Shown here: positions 35,448 to 47,757 of the stretch, one piece after another
Layout: every line of letters starts with the position of its first letter
Position numbering within the stretch: position 1 is the first letter of the stretch
Position numbers and translations under genes: made by a program
Source: Dryocosmus kuriphilus
Lineage: Eukaryota; Arthropoda; Insecta; Hymenoptera; Cynipidae
DNA length: 64,000 nucleotides
Direction of reading: 5' to 3'
Assembly: GCA_038277395.1 (NCBI GenBank)
Contig: CM076193.1
Span: 179,422,601-179,486,600 of the forward strand
Notes under the pieces: model-generated
Database searches by the model: none
Told to the model about the DNA's origin: nothing
Seen by the model: only the letters and a program-made list of their open reading frames with translations

Positions 35448-36085
35448 TAGATCATGTTAAATATAGTCAAGGTGGATCAACTTTTGTCACACACATAGTG
35501 GTGAGGGTGTTTTTTTTTTTTCACGGGGTCATGTGCCCATGCGAGTCAAATAGGTCCAAAGTCAATGGTCACAGGTCAAAGGGGATAATAAGGAAAAAGG
35601 GAGAAGGGGGTGAGGGGAAGAGAGAAGGGCGAGAGGGGAAGGGGTGAGGGGACGGGATAAGGGCGAGAGGGAAAGGGTGAAGGGGGTGAGGGGAAGGGAG
35701 CTGGATTCCTGACACAGCGGCGGCGGCGACGGCGACGACGGCGACGGCGGCGGCGGCGGCGAGATGTTTTTATAATATAGAGAGATTTGCCTATCTCATA
35801 CACGGAGATTTTCGTTGTCGCAAAAAAATAACTTTATCAGCACGTTCGCGTGAATAAACATACTGACTAATGTAAAATACTTTGCGCTCTTCATATCGTG
35901 GAATATTTTGCCTACATTCAGTTTATGTTCAGACTTACTAAACGAATGATTGCATATATCAAACGACTACAATAGCTCACGTAATCATACGTACCTTTGT
36001 ATATATACTTCAATATATTTTAACTACTCACTCAAGTCAATTTTGTGGAATATAATATTTTTTGCAAGTTACTGCAGCAATAAAA
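35448..36085. repeat. Low-complexity GA-rich and GCG-rich stretch
   Basis: 35580-35700 is a purine-rich run of ggggaag/gagaggg type words. 35718-35762 is a trinucleotide-like run (cgg/cga). The minus-strand frame at 35576-35803 (arginine run plus proline-rich tail) is an artefact of this composition. The remainder to 36085 is AT-rich, probably the 5' part of the pogo-like element. Confidence 0.6.
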
Positions 36086-37287
36086 ATGAAAGTGAATCCC
36101 ATAAACGTGATCAATCTCTTACTAACGACATTCCAATCATTACAAATACCAGATAGTCCTATAAATAATAAAGAAATTGCTTTGATAGAACAAATAGAAT
36201 CGATACTATTGGATTTGATGAAGGAGTTTAATTATATTGAAATAATAGTTGAAGATACATCAGATTTTCAAGAACCATACAAACACTAGGTACAAATAGT
36301 AGAAGATGAAGTCCAGCACACTATACCTGACCCTCCTTACTCGCCGACAAACGAATGCACAGAAGATATAGAAGATGTATCTTATGATTATAAATCAAGG
36401 GACGTACAATACTGGAGAAGTGGGAAGAAAAAAAATTTAAGCCTTGACAGCGTAAAACAAAAATTTAAGAAGGTATCATCAATACGGCAACTTCGACGTT
36501 GGGCTCATGCTTTGAATCAAGGAGGTACATACAGAGAAAAAGTTGGTAGAATTTGTAAGTTGACATTTGAAAATTTTAAGACAGCAGTCGATGCGGGACT
36601 GATTATTCATGATCAGGATTTACGTAGATGGGCATTACAAGCCCAAAAAGAAATAGGCTCTGAAGATTCCAGATTTAGGGCTTCGACATCCTGGTTGAAC
36701 CGTTTTAAAAAAGCCCACAGAATAACGTCTGGAAAAATAAATAAATTTGTTACCAAAAAAACGCTGGAAAGCGCTACACAGTTAGAAAAAAAAGCAGATG
36801 AATTTGTAACTGATGTGAGGCAATGTGCCGCAAAAATTGTCATGGGAAACGTGTATAATTCTGATCAAAGCGGGTTTCAGTTTGAACTGCATTGCGGCAG
36901 GGCTCTGACTTTTGAAGGCGAAAAACAAGTGCAGTGCCTCGTACAATCAGTCATATCAAAAACACACAGTTACACAATACAACCATTAATATCAGGCGAT
37001 GGAAGACTCCTTTCACCACTCTTTTTAGTTTTGAAAGAAACAACTGGCGAAATTGGACCGCGAATAGGTACTAACTTATTCAGACCAGAAAATGTTTATA
37101 TAGAGGCATCAAAATCTGGAAAGCTCACTACAGGTATACATTTAAAATTATATAGTTATTACCTTAATCAAAAAATAAATAAGTAAAAATTCCTAATTTT
37201 AAATGCATTTTAAATCTAGATCATTTTAAAATTCGGTTGGAGAAAGTCTTCTTTCCAAATACAGGACCTAATAGCATATTATTAGAC
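36086..37287 (+). pseudogene. pogo/CENP-B-type DDE transposase, N-terminal part, split by hAT insertion
   Basis: The frame starts at ATG 36086 and continues through a single in-frame TAG (36287-36289) to a GT donor at 37134. Joining across an 86-bp intron (acceptor ag at 37218-37219) restores phase and gives FKIRLEKVFFPNTGPNS, as expected. N-terminal two thirds: QLRRWAHAL, LRRWALQAQKE, RASTSWLNRFKKAH, a CENP-B-type helix-turn-helix. Then VYNSDQSGFQFE with the first catalytic Asp, and SILLLD with the second acidic site. At 37288 the coding frame runs into the GC-rich end of a hAT element. The remainder of the gene resumes at 40531. Normal role: cut-and-paste transposition of its own element. 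Dead here by nonsense, insertion and a downstream frameshift. Confidence 0.85.
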
Positions 37288-40200
37288 GGTTGCGCCGACA
37301 GACTTTTGACCGGCGGCGGCGATTTAAACAATTTCGATCAGCGGCGGGCGGCGCGCCGGCGCGCCGCTTTCTTCGCTTCTCGGCAGCGGCGGAACGGCGT
37401 GATAGTCTAGTTTAGTTTTTTCCCTGGAAAATATAAAAATAAGAAGGAAAAAATTTAAAAATCAATTTTTAGTATAAGATATTTATTTAAATCGGTTTAC
37501 TTTATAGCAGATTTGTATTCTGTGGATTCAATATCTTTTTCACGAAGTTGTAGTTGACATGAATAAATATTATTTTATCGACTTTAAGAGGATTCAAAGA
37601 TGACCTCTTGATATTTAAAATTAGTCCAGCTACAGAAAAAACTCGCTCACTAGGCGTGCTTGTTGCTGGTATGCAAAAAACTCTTCTGGCGTAAAATGAC
37701 AGCCATGGGAACTGCTTGCTTATGGATTTCCAAAACTGTAGAACATCTCCATTTTTCACATTAGTTGGATTGAATCCAATTAAGAAAGAACTGCATTCTG
37801 TTTCAACTGCATTCAAATTTTGATGCTGGTTTTCCACGGAATGTTTCTCAGCAAGGGAAAGGATGTGATGTGATCCCCTTGCTTCGATTGATCATCAGCA
37901 GTGCTCGAACTGCTCGATGTAGAAGCAACTTTATGGTTGGACGAAAGATCAGATTCTTGGACATAAAGTAGCACTTGTTCTGATAAAAACTTGATCTTGC
38001 TTATTTTACGTTGAGTCAAAGCAGCATCAACTTCCTTCAAATTCTGAAACCGTGGGTCTAGAAGAGCTCCAGCCATTTGCACATCTGAGACAGGGAACCT
38101 GTAGTCAAATTTGTTTCTCATTGCTTTTTTTAGCTTCTTTATGTAGGCACCATCGTTTGCACCATCCTGCAAAATAGAGCATAACTCGCTTCGGAAAAGG
38201 AGACTGAGATTTATAGTAGGCTCTGAATCTTTCGAGAGAATCTCACAGGCAGATCGGAAAGATTTTAGAAACTCTACCAACTGTTCCAGTAACTGCCACT
38301 CTTGATTAGAGACGTATAAATTGCTTGACTTGCTTCAAAGTCGAGTCACAGGACCACGCTGAGATCCTAAACTTTCCAAAACGATCAAAAAGAGTGCCAT
38401 CTGGTTGGGCAACCTTGTTTGATTGTCTTACGTCGATACTCTTGAGTGCCTGCTTCTTCTTCGATTTCTAGTTCTGATTCTTGTTCATCACCATCCACTT
38501 CTTCATCAGTCTCGTCGTTTTCTTCCTGCACGTCTTCAATAACACACTCGTCTAACTCATATACAGCCTGCAAGACTCTTCGTTCTTCTTCATCGCATTC
38601 TTTCTCAAAATCTATCGGATTGTAACGAAGAAAGGTGACAACTTTTTCCATTTTATGTTTAAATTTCCGCACTTCAGGTACGCGCTTTGCACCGTCAATC
38701 ATGATTAAATTATGACCACCGTGTCCTTGACAATTTTCATTTTCTAGGTTTAATAAGCGACTTCCTTTTTTTACATTTCGTCCTGCATCACTCACTGCAA
38801 AAATTTCTTTACGATCCAACCGAAACTCTTCTTGAATTTGCAGGAACGCGTCGGAAATAGCTTCGACAGTATGTGGAGCTTTCAAAATTCGAGTTACTAG
38901 AGTCAAATGAACCAACTCGAAGTTTTCTCCTACATGATGGTATGTATATGTAATATATGGACGTTTGCGGTATTTGTCTTCCCGCATGTCCAGCGTCATA
39001 GCACAGTAGCGAGAAGAATTGTCGATGTACTTTTCTACATGTCTTTTTACTTCTTCGTACACGTCGAAAAGCACATTTCGCGAAATTGTCGTTGGTACAG
39101 GAAGATCATCCAATGAGTTTATAATACGTCGACTCAAGATGAAAGAAAATAATGATTCAGTTTTATCTCACTCTAGGCTAAATATGGATATCATTAAATA
39201 TTATTGTTTTTCTATGTCTAAATAATATCTAAATAGTAAATACTAAATACGCATACCAACAAAAAATCCTGGAATTCTTGACGATTTACTGTCGTGAAAG
39301 GCATTAAATCCTTTGAAAATAATAATGCTAATTGGTGTGACAGGAGCCACTTTTCGTCCTTATCATTTTCTTGTTTTGGTACAGCTTTTCAAAGAATAAC
39401 AAATTTTGATTTTTCTGTGTGGATTCGTTTGAATCATCGTTTTCGTTGTGCGATTCTTTGAGATGGCGTCGTAAATTCCCAGTACTGACATTTTTGCTGT
39501 AGTATTTGATCTCAAAGCTAATAAGTAAATATCTAAAGATTAATTTAATTTCAGGTCAAGAATAAGATCTTACTTAGTTCCGATTTTAACTAAATAAATG
39601 TGTACGTCCAAATGAAACGGCACAAGGTTGTCACTATAGTTACGTCTAGGAAGATATATCCAGATAAATATCCGGCATTTTAGGCCCAGAACGAACCCTG
39701 TAGGCTGAAAAACGAGGCACTGGGACAATTTCGAGAAAAACAAGTCAGCAAATTCCATTAGCGACAGTGCTAAATTTTAGCTTTAAACGCAAAATGCACT
39801 ACTTTCGGTTCGGTCTGGAGTACGAGAATAGTACCAATAGATAGAGTAAGGGTCAAAGTATAACCTCCTTTTAAAACCGAAAATGGTCATTTTGAATTGG
39901 TCGTACACAAATTATCAGGATTAGATTATATTATATACATATGTAACTTTAAATATTATAATTACCTTCAAAAATGTTTGCTTTCGTTGGTTTCGGAAGC
40001 AACTTTTGCATTTGTTAGACTTCAGCACAGTAAATTTTCTCCACGTTTACTTTCTTTCTTTTATTATTTTCTACATGAATCAACTGTCCAAAATGCTTCC
40101 ATACAAAACTTGTTTTTGTTTTAGAAAATAAAGTTTCAATGCTGTATTCTTGTACAGGCTTACGAAAATTATTTACTGTACTTGCCATAGTTGAGGTTAG

Positions 40201-40526
40201 GATTCTCTTGACCCAAGTCACCCAAGTATTCCATGTCAATTGGCTATCGACATATGATTAACATTTGCGATTCTCATGCCTTCGCTTTCAGTGGTCCTCA
40301 TCGGAATTAGATTCCACAGGTGGGTCCTAATTGGTCGCAGGAATCTTCGCAACCAATCAAAAGCCACCGGATCACCCGTCAGAAAGAAACCTGGTACCAT
40401 TTAAAATATACTAATACATCGGCGCGCCGCTACGCCGCCGCGCCGTCGGCGCCGAATTCGAATCGGCGGCGGCACGGTTTTGAAGCAAGTTGGCCGGCGG
40501 CGGCGGCGTGGCGCGGCGGCGCAACC
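37288..40526 (-). mobile_element. hAT-type DNA transposon with GC-rich ends, inserted in the pogo gene
   Basis: The insert begins with ggttgcgccg (37288-37297) and ends with cggcgcaacc (40517-40526), a perfect 10-bp terminal inverted repeat. Both ends carry ~100 bp of GGC-rich sequence (37305-37395 and 40421-40520), strikingly unlike the AT-rich surroundings. TTATTA flanks both sides, but an exact 8-bp target duplication is not visible. The interior encodes a decayed hAT transposase on the minus strand. On removal, the pogo-like protein continues from ILLLD to IDSWSGHC. Confidence 0.85.
37502..39500 (-). pseudogene. hAT transposase, several breaks
   Basis: Reading leftward: about 39500-39370 shows YYSKNVSTGNLRRHLKESH, the C-terminal half of a BED zinc finger. 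39137-38385 has CAMTLDM (first Asp), AVSDAGRNVKKGSRLL (second Asp block), CQGHGGHNLI, an acidic insert, then CPTRWHS (TRW block). 38280-37813 is the insertion-domain helical region. 37837-37502 ends with WLSFYARRVFCIPATSTPSE, RVFSVAG and IKRSSLNPLKVD, the hAT C-terminal dimerisation motif. Frames change between 38385 and 38280 and near 37825, and upstream near 39140-39360. Inactive; would have mobilised the 37288-40526 element. Confidence 0.85.
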
Positions 40527-40530
40527 GTAA

Positions 40531-41024
40531 TTATTAATTGATTCTTGGAGTGGCCATTGTTCCAAAGCAGTAGAAGAAAAAACACCTGCTAATAAAGTTG
40601 TAAGCGTGAAAAAAATTCCAACTGGAACAACAGGAAATATTCAACCACTCGATAAATATGGATTCCGAATTTGGAAAAATTATGTTCGACATTTTTCAGA
40701 TACTGTTATGGCACTGAACTGCGACATGAAATTACATGAAAGCAATAACATTATAAAACTGCAATCGTTAGTTCATAATCAATTTTTTCTCCGCGCTATA
40801 GAAATTTATTTAAATATTCATGGTATGCTAGCCGGTATGTGGATGAAAAACCTGTAAGTTTTGAAAATCCTGTTGATTTTAGTTTCGGAGATTCTTGCGA
40901 AACGCGCTGCCAAATTGAAGGTTGTAAAAATGTGGCTTTAATACGGTGTGGTTGGTGTAAAAAATCGTTGTGCTTCAAACACTTTTTTGAAGATTACCAC
41001 CATTGCTCCAAATTTGAACAGTAA
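40531..41024 (+). pseudogene. pogo/CENP-B-type DDE transposase, C-terminal part
   Basis: Continuation of the gene broken at 37288. It reads LLIDSWSGHCSKAVEEK, then KIPTGTTGNIQPLD, YGFRIWKNYVRHFSD and IIKLQSLVHNQF. After a one-base shift in a T run (40783-40788) it continues SPRYRNLFKYSWYASRYVDE and ends with a Cys-rich tail (CQIEGCKNVALIRCGWC, KKSLCFKHFFEDYHHC), stop TAA at 41022-41024. The NIQPLD block and the C-terminal C..C-type finger are typical of this insect DDE family. The short frame starting at 40839 is the post-shift tail of the same protein. Confidence 0.85.
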
Positions 41025-41384
41025 AATAAATAAAATGATCGACGTTTGAGGAATATTGAATATATCTGTACTTATCCATATCAGAAATTCGTAATATTAT
41101 TTAATACATTTTATTTTCATGAATTTGCCCTCACGACTTTTAACAAATTCAATTTGATAAAAGCAAGTTCGTTTAAATTTCCCATTATTATTATCGTAAT
41201 CACTATTATTATTATTATTACTATTATTATTATTATCGTTATTATGGCTAATATTTATGTTATTATTAGTATTATTATTATTATTTTGTTCATATTTATC
41301 GTATAAATACCCTTAGACTTATTTCACTTACCCTTGTACAAGTGATTCTAATTTCTGATCAATTCAAAACTCTTCCCAGCCCGG
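41025..41384. repeat. AT-rich spacer with (att)n-like run
   Basis: 41180-41288 is an imperfect att/atc trinucleotide microsatellite. The 86-codon frame at 41046-41306 is mostly this isoleucine-coding run and not a gene. Confidence 0.65.
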
Positions 41385-41995
41385 ATAAATTAATAGATGA
41401 TACTATTAAAATCTTTTCTTGCAATTCTAGTGATCGCAAAATTATTTGTAGCCCCTTCTGTGTGTTAAAATGGAAAACGTGTTGAAATAAACGACTTTTA
41501 TGAAAAAAAAATTTCATGTTTTTGACGATATTCGAAAATAAATATGAGGGGTGATTAACCCCCGTAACAACCATTATTTTTTAGAACTCATAAATACTTT
41601 AACTGGGGTATGTATTTCTGTGTAACATATATTTTTTTCAGATTTTTCGGCCGAAAATTGAATCTTTAAGATCATTTTTTATAGAATTTTTCATAATTTT
41701 GTTATTAATTATGGTAATGAACAATTCAGATATTGTGAATAAATTGACGTTTTACATCACTTTCAGTAATATAAATTTTCCACCCAGTTTGGTTAAAAAA
41801 TATTAACTCGTTCTATAACAAATCATGAAAACATCCCTTTACACCCCTAACTTTAAGGGTCTATTTCACCCCCTAAAACCGTTTTTTTCCGCCGATAAAA
41901 AAAATCACATGTGTCTTGTTTTTCGATGCCCTACAACATATCAAAGAATCGTTAAAATTGGTAAGGGCACCTGAGATACCTTCCTTGTAATATTT
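41385..41995 (-). repeat. ~615-bp dispersed repeat, right member of the inverted pair
   Basis: Reverse complement of 32052-32670, with moderate divergence and small indels. Together the pair brackets the 32.67-41.38 kb interval with its nested elements. Confidence 0.85.
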
Positions 41996-42160
41996 TTAGT
42001 AGTTCTGATTTACGATTTCAAAGAGTAGCGATATATTGCTAGCGAAACAAATTTTTTAAAAAAATACTTCCTGATTTTTTCGCCTGAATTAAGAAAGTTT
42101 AGTTTTTACTCAATTTATATTGCGAGCTTGTATTTTTATATTGTTAATAATTATATAAAA
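41996..42160. other. AT-rich spacer
   Basis: Short AT-rich stretch with no feature seen, leading into the LINE-derived tandem array. Confidence 0.5.
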
Positions 42161-45100
42161 GCAATACAATATTCTTCTTCTTCTTCTTTATTTATAATGT
42201 TTCCCCTGAGAGTTTGCATGGCTTCCGTTTTTTCCTTATTCCACTCTTACATTATTTTAAATACATACATTACTATTTAGATTTAATACCAGTAAATCGA
42301 CTTTCCTTATTTCTCTAATCTATTATTATTTTATATTCTATCGCAACTAAAAACTAATTATCGGGTTATTGATCGTTTTAGCCAACGAGGCATGTGAGCG
42401 AACGAGGCATGTGATCAAACAAGACATGTGTGCAAACGAGTCATGTGTCATTCTATTTAATGTTTCTGACTATTTCACTCCACTGTTTCACTCCCCTTAC
42501 ACTAACTCTTTTACTTTTTTACTCCACTCACACTTACTCTTTAACTCTTTTACTCTACTCACACTTACTCTTTCACTCCACTCATACTCATCCCTCTAGC
42601 ACCCTCTAAACTCTTCATCCACTCTTCACCCAAACCTTCTTCCCCTAATATCTCTTCCACATTCCCTTGATAACTTCCTTTCTCTTCATCCCTCTTTTGC
42701 ATCCATCCCAAATATGCTCCCATGTTTCCTGTTCCCACTGACATATTCTGCACCTTCTATCCTCCTCCTCTTCCCAATATCTCCCTTCCCTTACCTCGTT
42801 TCCCAACCTAAATCTAGCTATTCTCGTCCATCTCCTCTCTCCCCAACCTTTTTCCAATTACTCTGGTAGTCCTTCGTTCTTTATCACCTTATACCACTTA
42901 TTGTACTTTGATTCCTCAATCGACCCCCATCTTTCATTCACTTGTTTTAAGCAATACAATATTCTTCTTCTTCCTCTTCTATATTTATAATGTTTCCCCT
43001 TAGGGTTTACATGGCTTCCGTTTTTTCCTTATTCCACTCTTACATTATTTTAAATACTTAAATTACTATTTAGATTTAATACCACTAATTCGACTTTCCT
43101 TATTTCTCTAATCTATTACTACTTTATATTCTATCGCAAATAAAAACTAATTATCGGGTTATTGATCGTGTTAGCGAACGAGGCATGTGAGCGAACGAGG
43201 CATGTGATCAAACAAGACATGTGTGCAAACGAGTCATGTGTCATTCTATTTAATGTTTCTGACTATTTTACTCCACTGTTTCACTCCCCTTACACTAACT
43301 CTTTTACTTTTTTACTCCACTCACACTTACTCTTTAACTCTTTTACTCTACTCACACTTACTCTTTCACTCCACTCATACTCATCCCTCTAGCACCCTCT
43401 AAACTCTTCATCCACTCTTCACCCAAACCTTCTTCCCCTAATATCTCTTCCACATTCCCTTGACAACTTCCTTTCTCTTCATCCCTCTTTTGCATCCATC
43501 CCAAATATGCTCCCATGTTTCCTCTTCCCACTGACATATTCTGCACTTTCTATCCTCCTCCTCTTCCCAATATCTCCCTTCCCTTACCTCGTTTCCCAAC
43601 CTAAATCTAGCTATTCTCGTCCATCTCCTCTCTCCCCAACCTTTTTCCAATTACTCTGGTAGTCCTTCGTTCTTTATCACCTTATACCACTTATTGTACT
43701 TTGATTCCTCAATCGACCCCCATCTTTCATTCTCTTGTTTTAAGCAATACAATATTCTTCTTCTTCCTCTTCTATATTTATAATGTTTCCCCTTAGGGTT
43801 TACATGGCTTCCGTTTTTTCCTTATTCCACTCTTACATTATTTTAAATACTTAAATTACTATTTAGATTTAATACCACTAATTCGACTTTCCTTATTTCT
43901 CTAATCTATTACTACTTTATATTCTATCGCAAATAAAAAATAATTATCGGGTTATTGATCGTGTTAGCGAACGAGGCATGTGAGCGAACGAGGCATGTGA
44001 TCAAACAAGACATGTGTGCAAACGAGTCATGTGTCATTCTATTTAATGTTTCTGACTATTTCACTCCACTGTTTAACTCCCCTTACACTAAATCTTTTAC
44101 TTCTTTACTCCGCTCACACTTACTCCTTAACTCTTTTACTCTACTCACACTTACTCTTTCACTCCACTCATACTCATCCATCTAGCACCCTCTAAACTCT
44201 TCATCCACTCTTCCCCCAAACTTTCTTCCCCAAACCTTCTTCCCCTAATATCTCTTCCACATTCCCTTGACAGCTTCCTTTCTCTTCATCCCTCTTTTGC
44301 ATCCATCCCAAATATGCTCTTATGTTTCCTCTTCCCACTGACTTATTCTGCACTTTCTATCCTCCTCCTCTTCCCCCATATCTCCCTTTCCTTACCTCGT
44401 TTGCCAACCTAAATCTAGCTATTCTCGTTCACCTCCTCTCTCCCCAACCTTCTTCCAATTACTCTGGTAGTCCTTCGTTCTTTATCACCTTATACCACTT
44501 ATTGTACTTTGATTCCTCAATCGACACCCATCTTTCATTCAGTTGTTTTAAGCAACACAATATTCTTCTTCTTCCTCTTCTTTATTTATAATGTTTCCCC
44601 TGAGGGTTTACATGGCTTCCGTTTCTTCTTTATTCCACTCTTACATTATTTTAAATACATAAATTACTATTTAGACTTAATACCACTAAATCGACTTTCC
44701 TTATTTCTCTAATCTATTACTAGTTTATATTCTAGCGCAACTAAAAACTAATTATCGGGTTATTGATCGTGTTAGCGAAAGAGGCATGTGAGCGAACGAG
44801 GCATGTGGTCAAACAAGACATGTGTGCAAACGAGTCATGTGTCATTCTATTTAATGTTTCTGACTATTTCACTCCACTGTTTTCACTCCCCTTACACTAA
44901 CTCTTTTACTTTTTTACTCCACTCACACTTGCTCCTTAACTCTTTTAATCTACTCACACTTACTCTTTCACTCCACTCATACTCATCCATCTAGCACCCT
45001 CTAAACTCTTCATCCACTCTTCCCCCAAACTTTCTTCCCCAAACCTTCTTCCCCTAATATCTCTTCCACATTCCCTTGACAGCTTCCTTTCTCTTCATCC

Positions 45101-46960
45101 CTCTTTTGCATCCATCCCAAATATGCTCTTATGTTTCCTCTTCCCACTGACATATTCTGCACTTTCTATCCTCCTCCTCTTCCCAATATCTCCCTTTCCT
45201 TACCTCGTTTGCCAACCTAAATCTAGCTATTCTCGTTCACCTCCTCTCTCCCCAACCTTCTTCCAATTACTCTGGTAGTCCTTCGTTCTTTATCACCTTA
45301 TACCACTTATTGTACTTTGATTCCTCAATCGACCCCCATCTTTCATTCAGTTGTTTTAAGCAACACAATATTCTTCTTCTTCCTCTTCTTTATTTATAAT
45401 GTTTCCCCTGAGGGTTTACATGGCTTCCGTTTCTTCCTTATTCCACTCTTACATTATTGTAAATACATAAATTACTATTTAGACTTAATACCACTAAATC
45501 GACTTTCCTTATTTCTCTAATCTATTACTAGTTTATATTCTAGCGCAACTAAAAACTAATTATCGGGTTATTGATCGTGTTAGCGAAAGAGGCATGTGAG
45601 CGAACGAGGCATGTGGTGAAACAAGACATGTGTGCAAACGAGTCATGTGTCATTCTATTTAATGTTTCTGACTATTTCACTCCACTGTTTCACTCCCCTT
45701 ACACTAACTCTTTTACTTTTTTACTCCACTCACACTTACTCTTTAACTCTTTTAGCGTACTCTCACTTACTCTTTCACTCCACTCATATTCATCCCTCTA
45801 GCACCCTCTAAACTCTTCATTCATTCTTCTCCTAAACCTTTTTCCCCTAATATCTCTTCCACGTTCTCTTGACAGCTTCCTTTCTCTTCATCCCTCTTTT
45901 GCATCCATCCCAAATATGCTCCCATGTTTCCTCTTCCCACTGACATATTCTGCACTTTCTATCCTCCTCCTTTTCCCAATATCTCCCTTCCCTTACCTCT
46001 TTTCCCAACCTAAATCTAGCTATTCTCGTCCATCTCCTCTCTCCCCAACCTTTTTCCAATTACTCTGGTAGTCCTTCGTTCTTTATCACCTTATACCACT
46101 TATTGTACTTTGATTTCTCAACCGACCCCCATCATTCATTCAGTTGTTTTAAGCAACACAATATTCTTCTTCTTCCTCTTCTTTATTTATAATGTTTCCC
46201 CTGAGGTTTTACATGGCTTCCGTTTTTTCCTTATTCCACTCTTACATTATTTTATATACTTAAATTACTATTTAGATTTAATACCACTAAATCGACTTTC
46301 CTTATTTCTCTAATCTATTACTATTTTATATTCTATCGCAACTAAAAACTAATTATAGGGTTATTGATCGTGTTAGCGAACGAGGCATGTGAGCGAACGA
46401 GGCATGTGATCAAACAAGACATGTGTGCAAACGAGTCATGTGTCATTCTATTTAATGTTTCTGACTATTTCACTTCACTGTTTCACTCCCCTTACACTAA
46501 CTCTTTTACTTTTTTACTCCACTCACACTTACTCTTTAACTCTTTTACTCTACTCACACTTACACTTTCACTCCACTCATACTCATCCCTCTAGCACCCT
46601 CTAAACTCTTCATCCACTCTTCCTCCAAACCTTCTTCCCCTAATATCTCTTCCACATTCCCTTGACAGCTTCCTTTCTCTTCATCCCTCTTTTGCATCCA
46701 TCCCAAATATGCTCTTTTGTTTCCTCTTCCCACTGACATATTCTGCACGTTCTATCCTCCTCCTCTTCCCAATATCTCCCTTCCCTTACCTCGTTTCCCA
46801 ACCTAAATCTAGCTATTCTCGTTCATCTCCTCTGTCCCCAACCTTTTTCCAATTACTCTGGTAGTCCTTCGTTCTTTATCACCTTATACCACTTATTGTA
46901 CTTTGATTCCTCAATCGACCCCCATCTGTCATTCAGTTGTTTTAAGCAATACAATATTCA
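42161..46960. repeat. Tandem array of six ~793/808-bp units derived from a LINE 3' end
   Basis: Unit starts, marked by gcaa(t/c)acaatattcttctt, are at 42161, 42951, 43744, 44552, 45360 and 46153, with a seventh partial start at 46946. Spacings are 790, 793, 808, 808, 793 and 793. Units 3 and 4 carry a 15-bp internal duplication (ccccaaactttcttcc region). Each unit holds a short repeat cluster of four gcatgtg/acatgtg words, a run of actcacacttactcttt words, and a minus-strand remnant of a LINE ORF2 C-terminus. The array ends cleanly where attcttctt becomes attcagaagtc (46958). Confidence 0.93.
42601..42857 (-). pseudogene. LINE ORF2 C-terminal Cys-motif remnant (unit 1; repeated in the other units)
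   Basis: On the minus strand each unit encodes EKGWGERRWTRIARFRLGNE, then VREGRYWEEEEDRRCRIC, then QWEQETWEHIWDGC. This is a CxxC-x7-HxxxxC-type motif with the RW/GN.R/YWEEEE context of non-LTR retrotransposon (R1/Jockey-type) C-termini. After KGMWKRY a one-base shift is needed to continue into EEILGEEGLGEEWMKSLEGA. Equivalent remnants lie at about 43395-43650, 44190-44450, 45000-45260, 45795-46059 and 46600-46850. They are fossils carried by the tandem repeat and not genes. Confidence 0.75.
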
Positions 46961-47757
46961 GAAGTCAAATAATATGTATATGCCATGGATCGCTTTCCCG
47001 CTTTTTCGTGTGTCAAGTGAAGTGGATGCTGCTGCAATAATTCAATGTTTTCATTTTCGTAGAATATTATTACTTAAGTGATTTAAGTTTCTTCACAATA
47101 GGTAAGTTGTAGTTTAATACTGAAGAATAGTGAATAGTTTTAAGGGAACTAGGAACGTGTCCTTGCAGAAAGTAGGATTAACTCATAGGATGCGTCAGTT
47201 TCATAAGAAGCAGCTGATAAGAACCTAACCTCATTTCGTCAAGGAGAATTTCGTTTTTTCAGTAACGAATGCTTTTTCGCCTGGAAAAGGAATTAAGATG
47301 TTTTCTTATAATTTTATGGACTGTTATTTATACCAAATGCCTGATGTCGTTTCCCAAAATTCCCTTATGTCTTTGCATATTTTCATTAATGAAATTTCAA
47401 ATCGACGAATTTCAATTTTAAGGATTAAGAAACAGTTAACAAAGCATTCTTCGGATTTCTGTTTGAACATCCGAAGTTCTTGTATTGTTTATACAATTTT
47501 CAAAATTATTATAAATTTTCCACATATTCAGTAATTTAATATTTGACTTCAATGGAATTCTACTCATTGTATAATCAGTTTTTGAAATTATTTTAAGCTA
47601 CCGTTTCTAATAGTAACTAGCGATACATTCACCAATTTATTTAGTAGTAGTATTACTAATTCCTTTAGTAGATAGAGTTATTAATTCATTTAATCAGTTA
47701 CGCGTACACATTGAATTAGTAGAAAACTAATACTAGCCAGATAATTAATTAATTAAA
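46961..47757. other. Non-coding spacer
   Basis: No gene recognised. The 78-codon frame at 47298-47534 has no motif. Around 47620-47730 there are several tagta/attag words of no clear structure. Confidence 0.5.

Noticed and set aside
35576..35803. Arginine-run, proline-rich minus-strand ORF
   Set aside because: Product of GCG-type trinucleotide and GA-rich low-complexity DNA.
41046..41306. Isoleucine-rich 86-codon ORF
   Set aside because: Encoded by an att/atc microsatellite.
42369..46594. Repeated 76-codon plus-strand frames (short His/Ser-rich peptides)
   Set aside because: They read through the gcatgtg and actcacactt simple-repeat parts of the LINE-derived unit; the relic with recognisable motifs is on the other strand.
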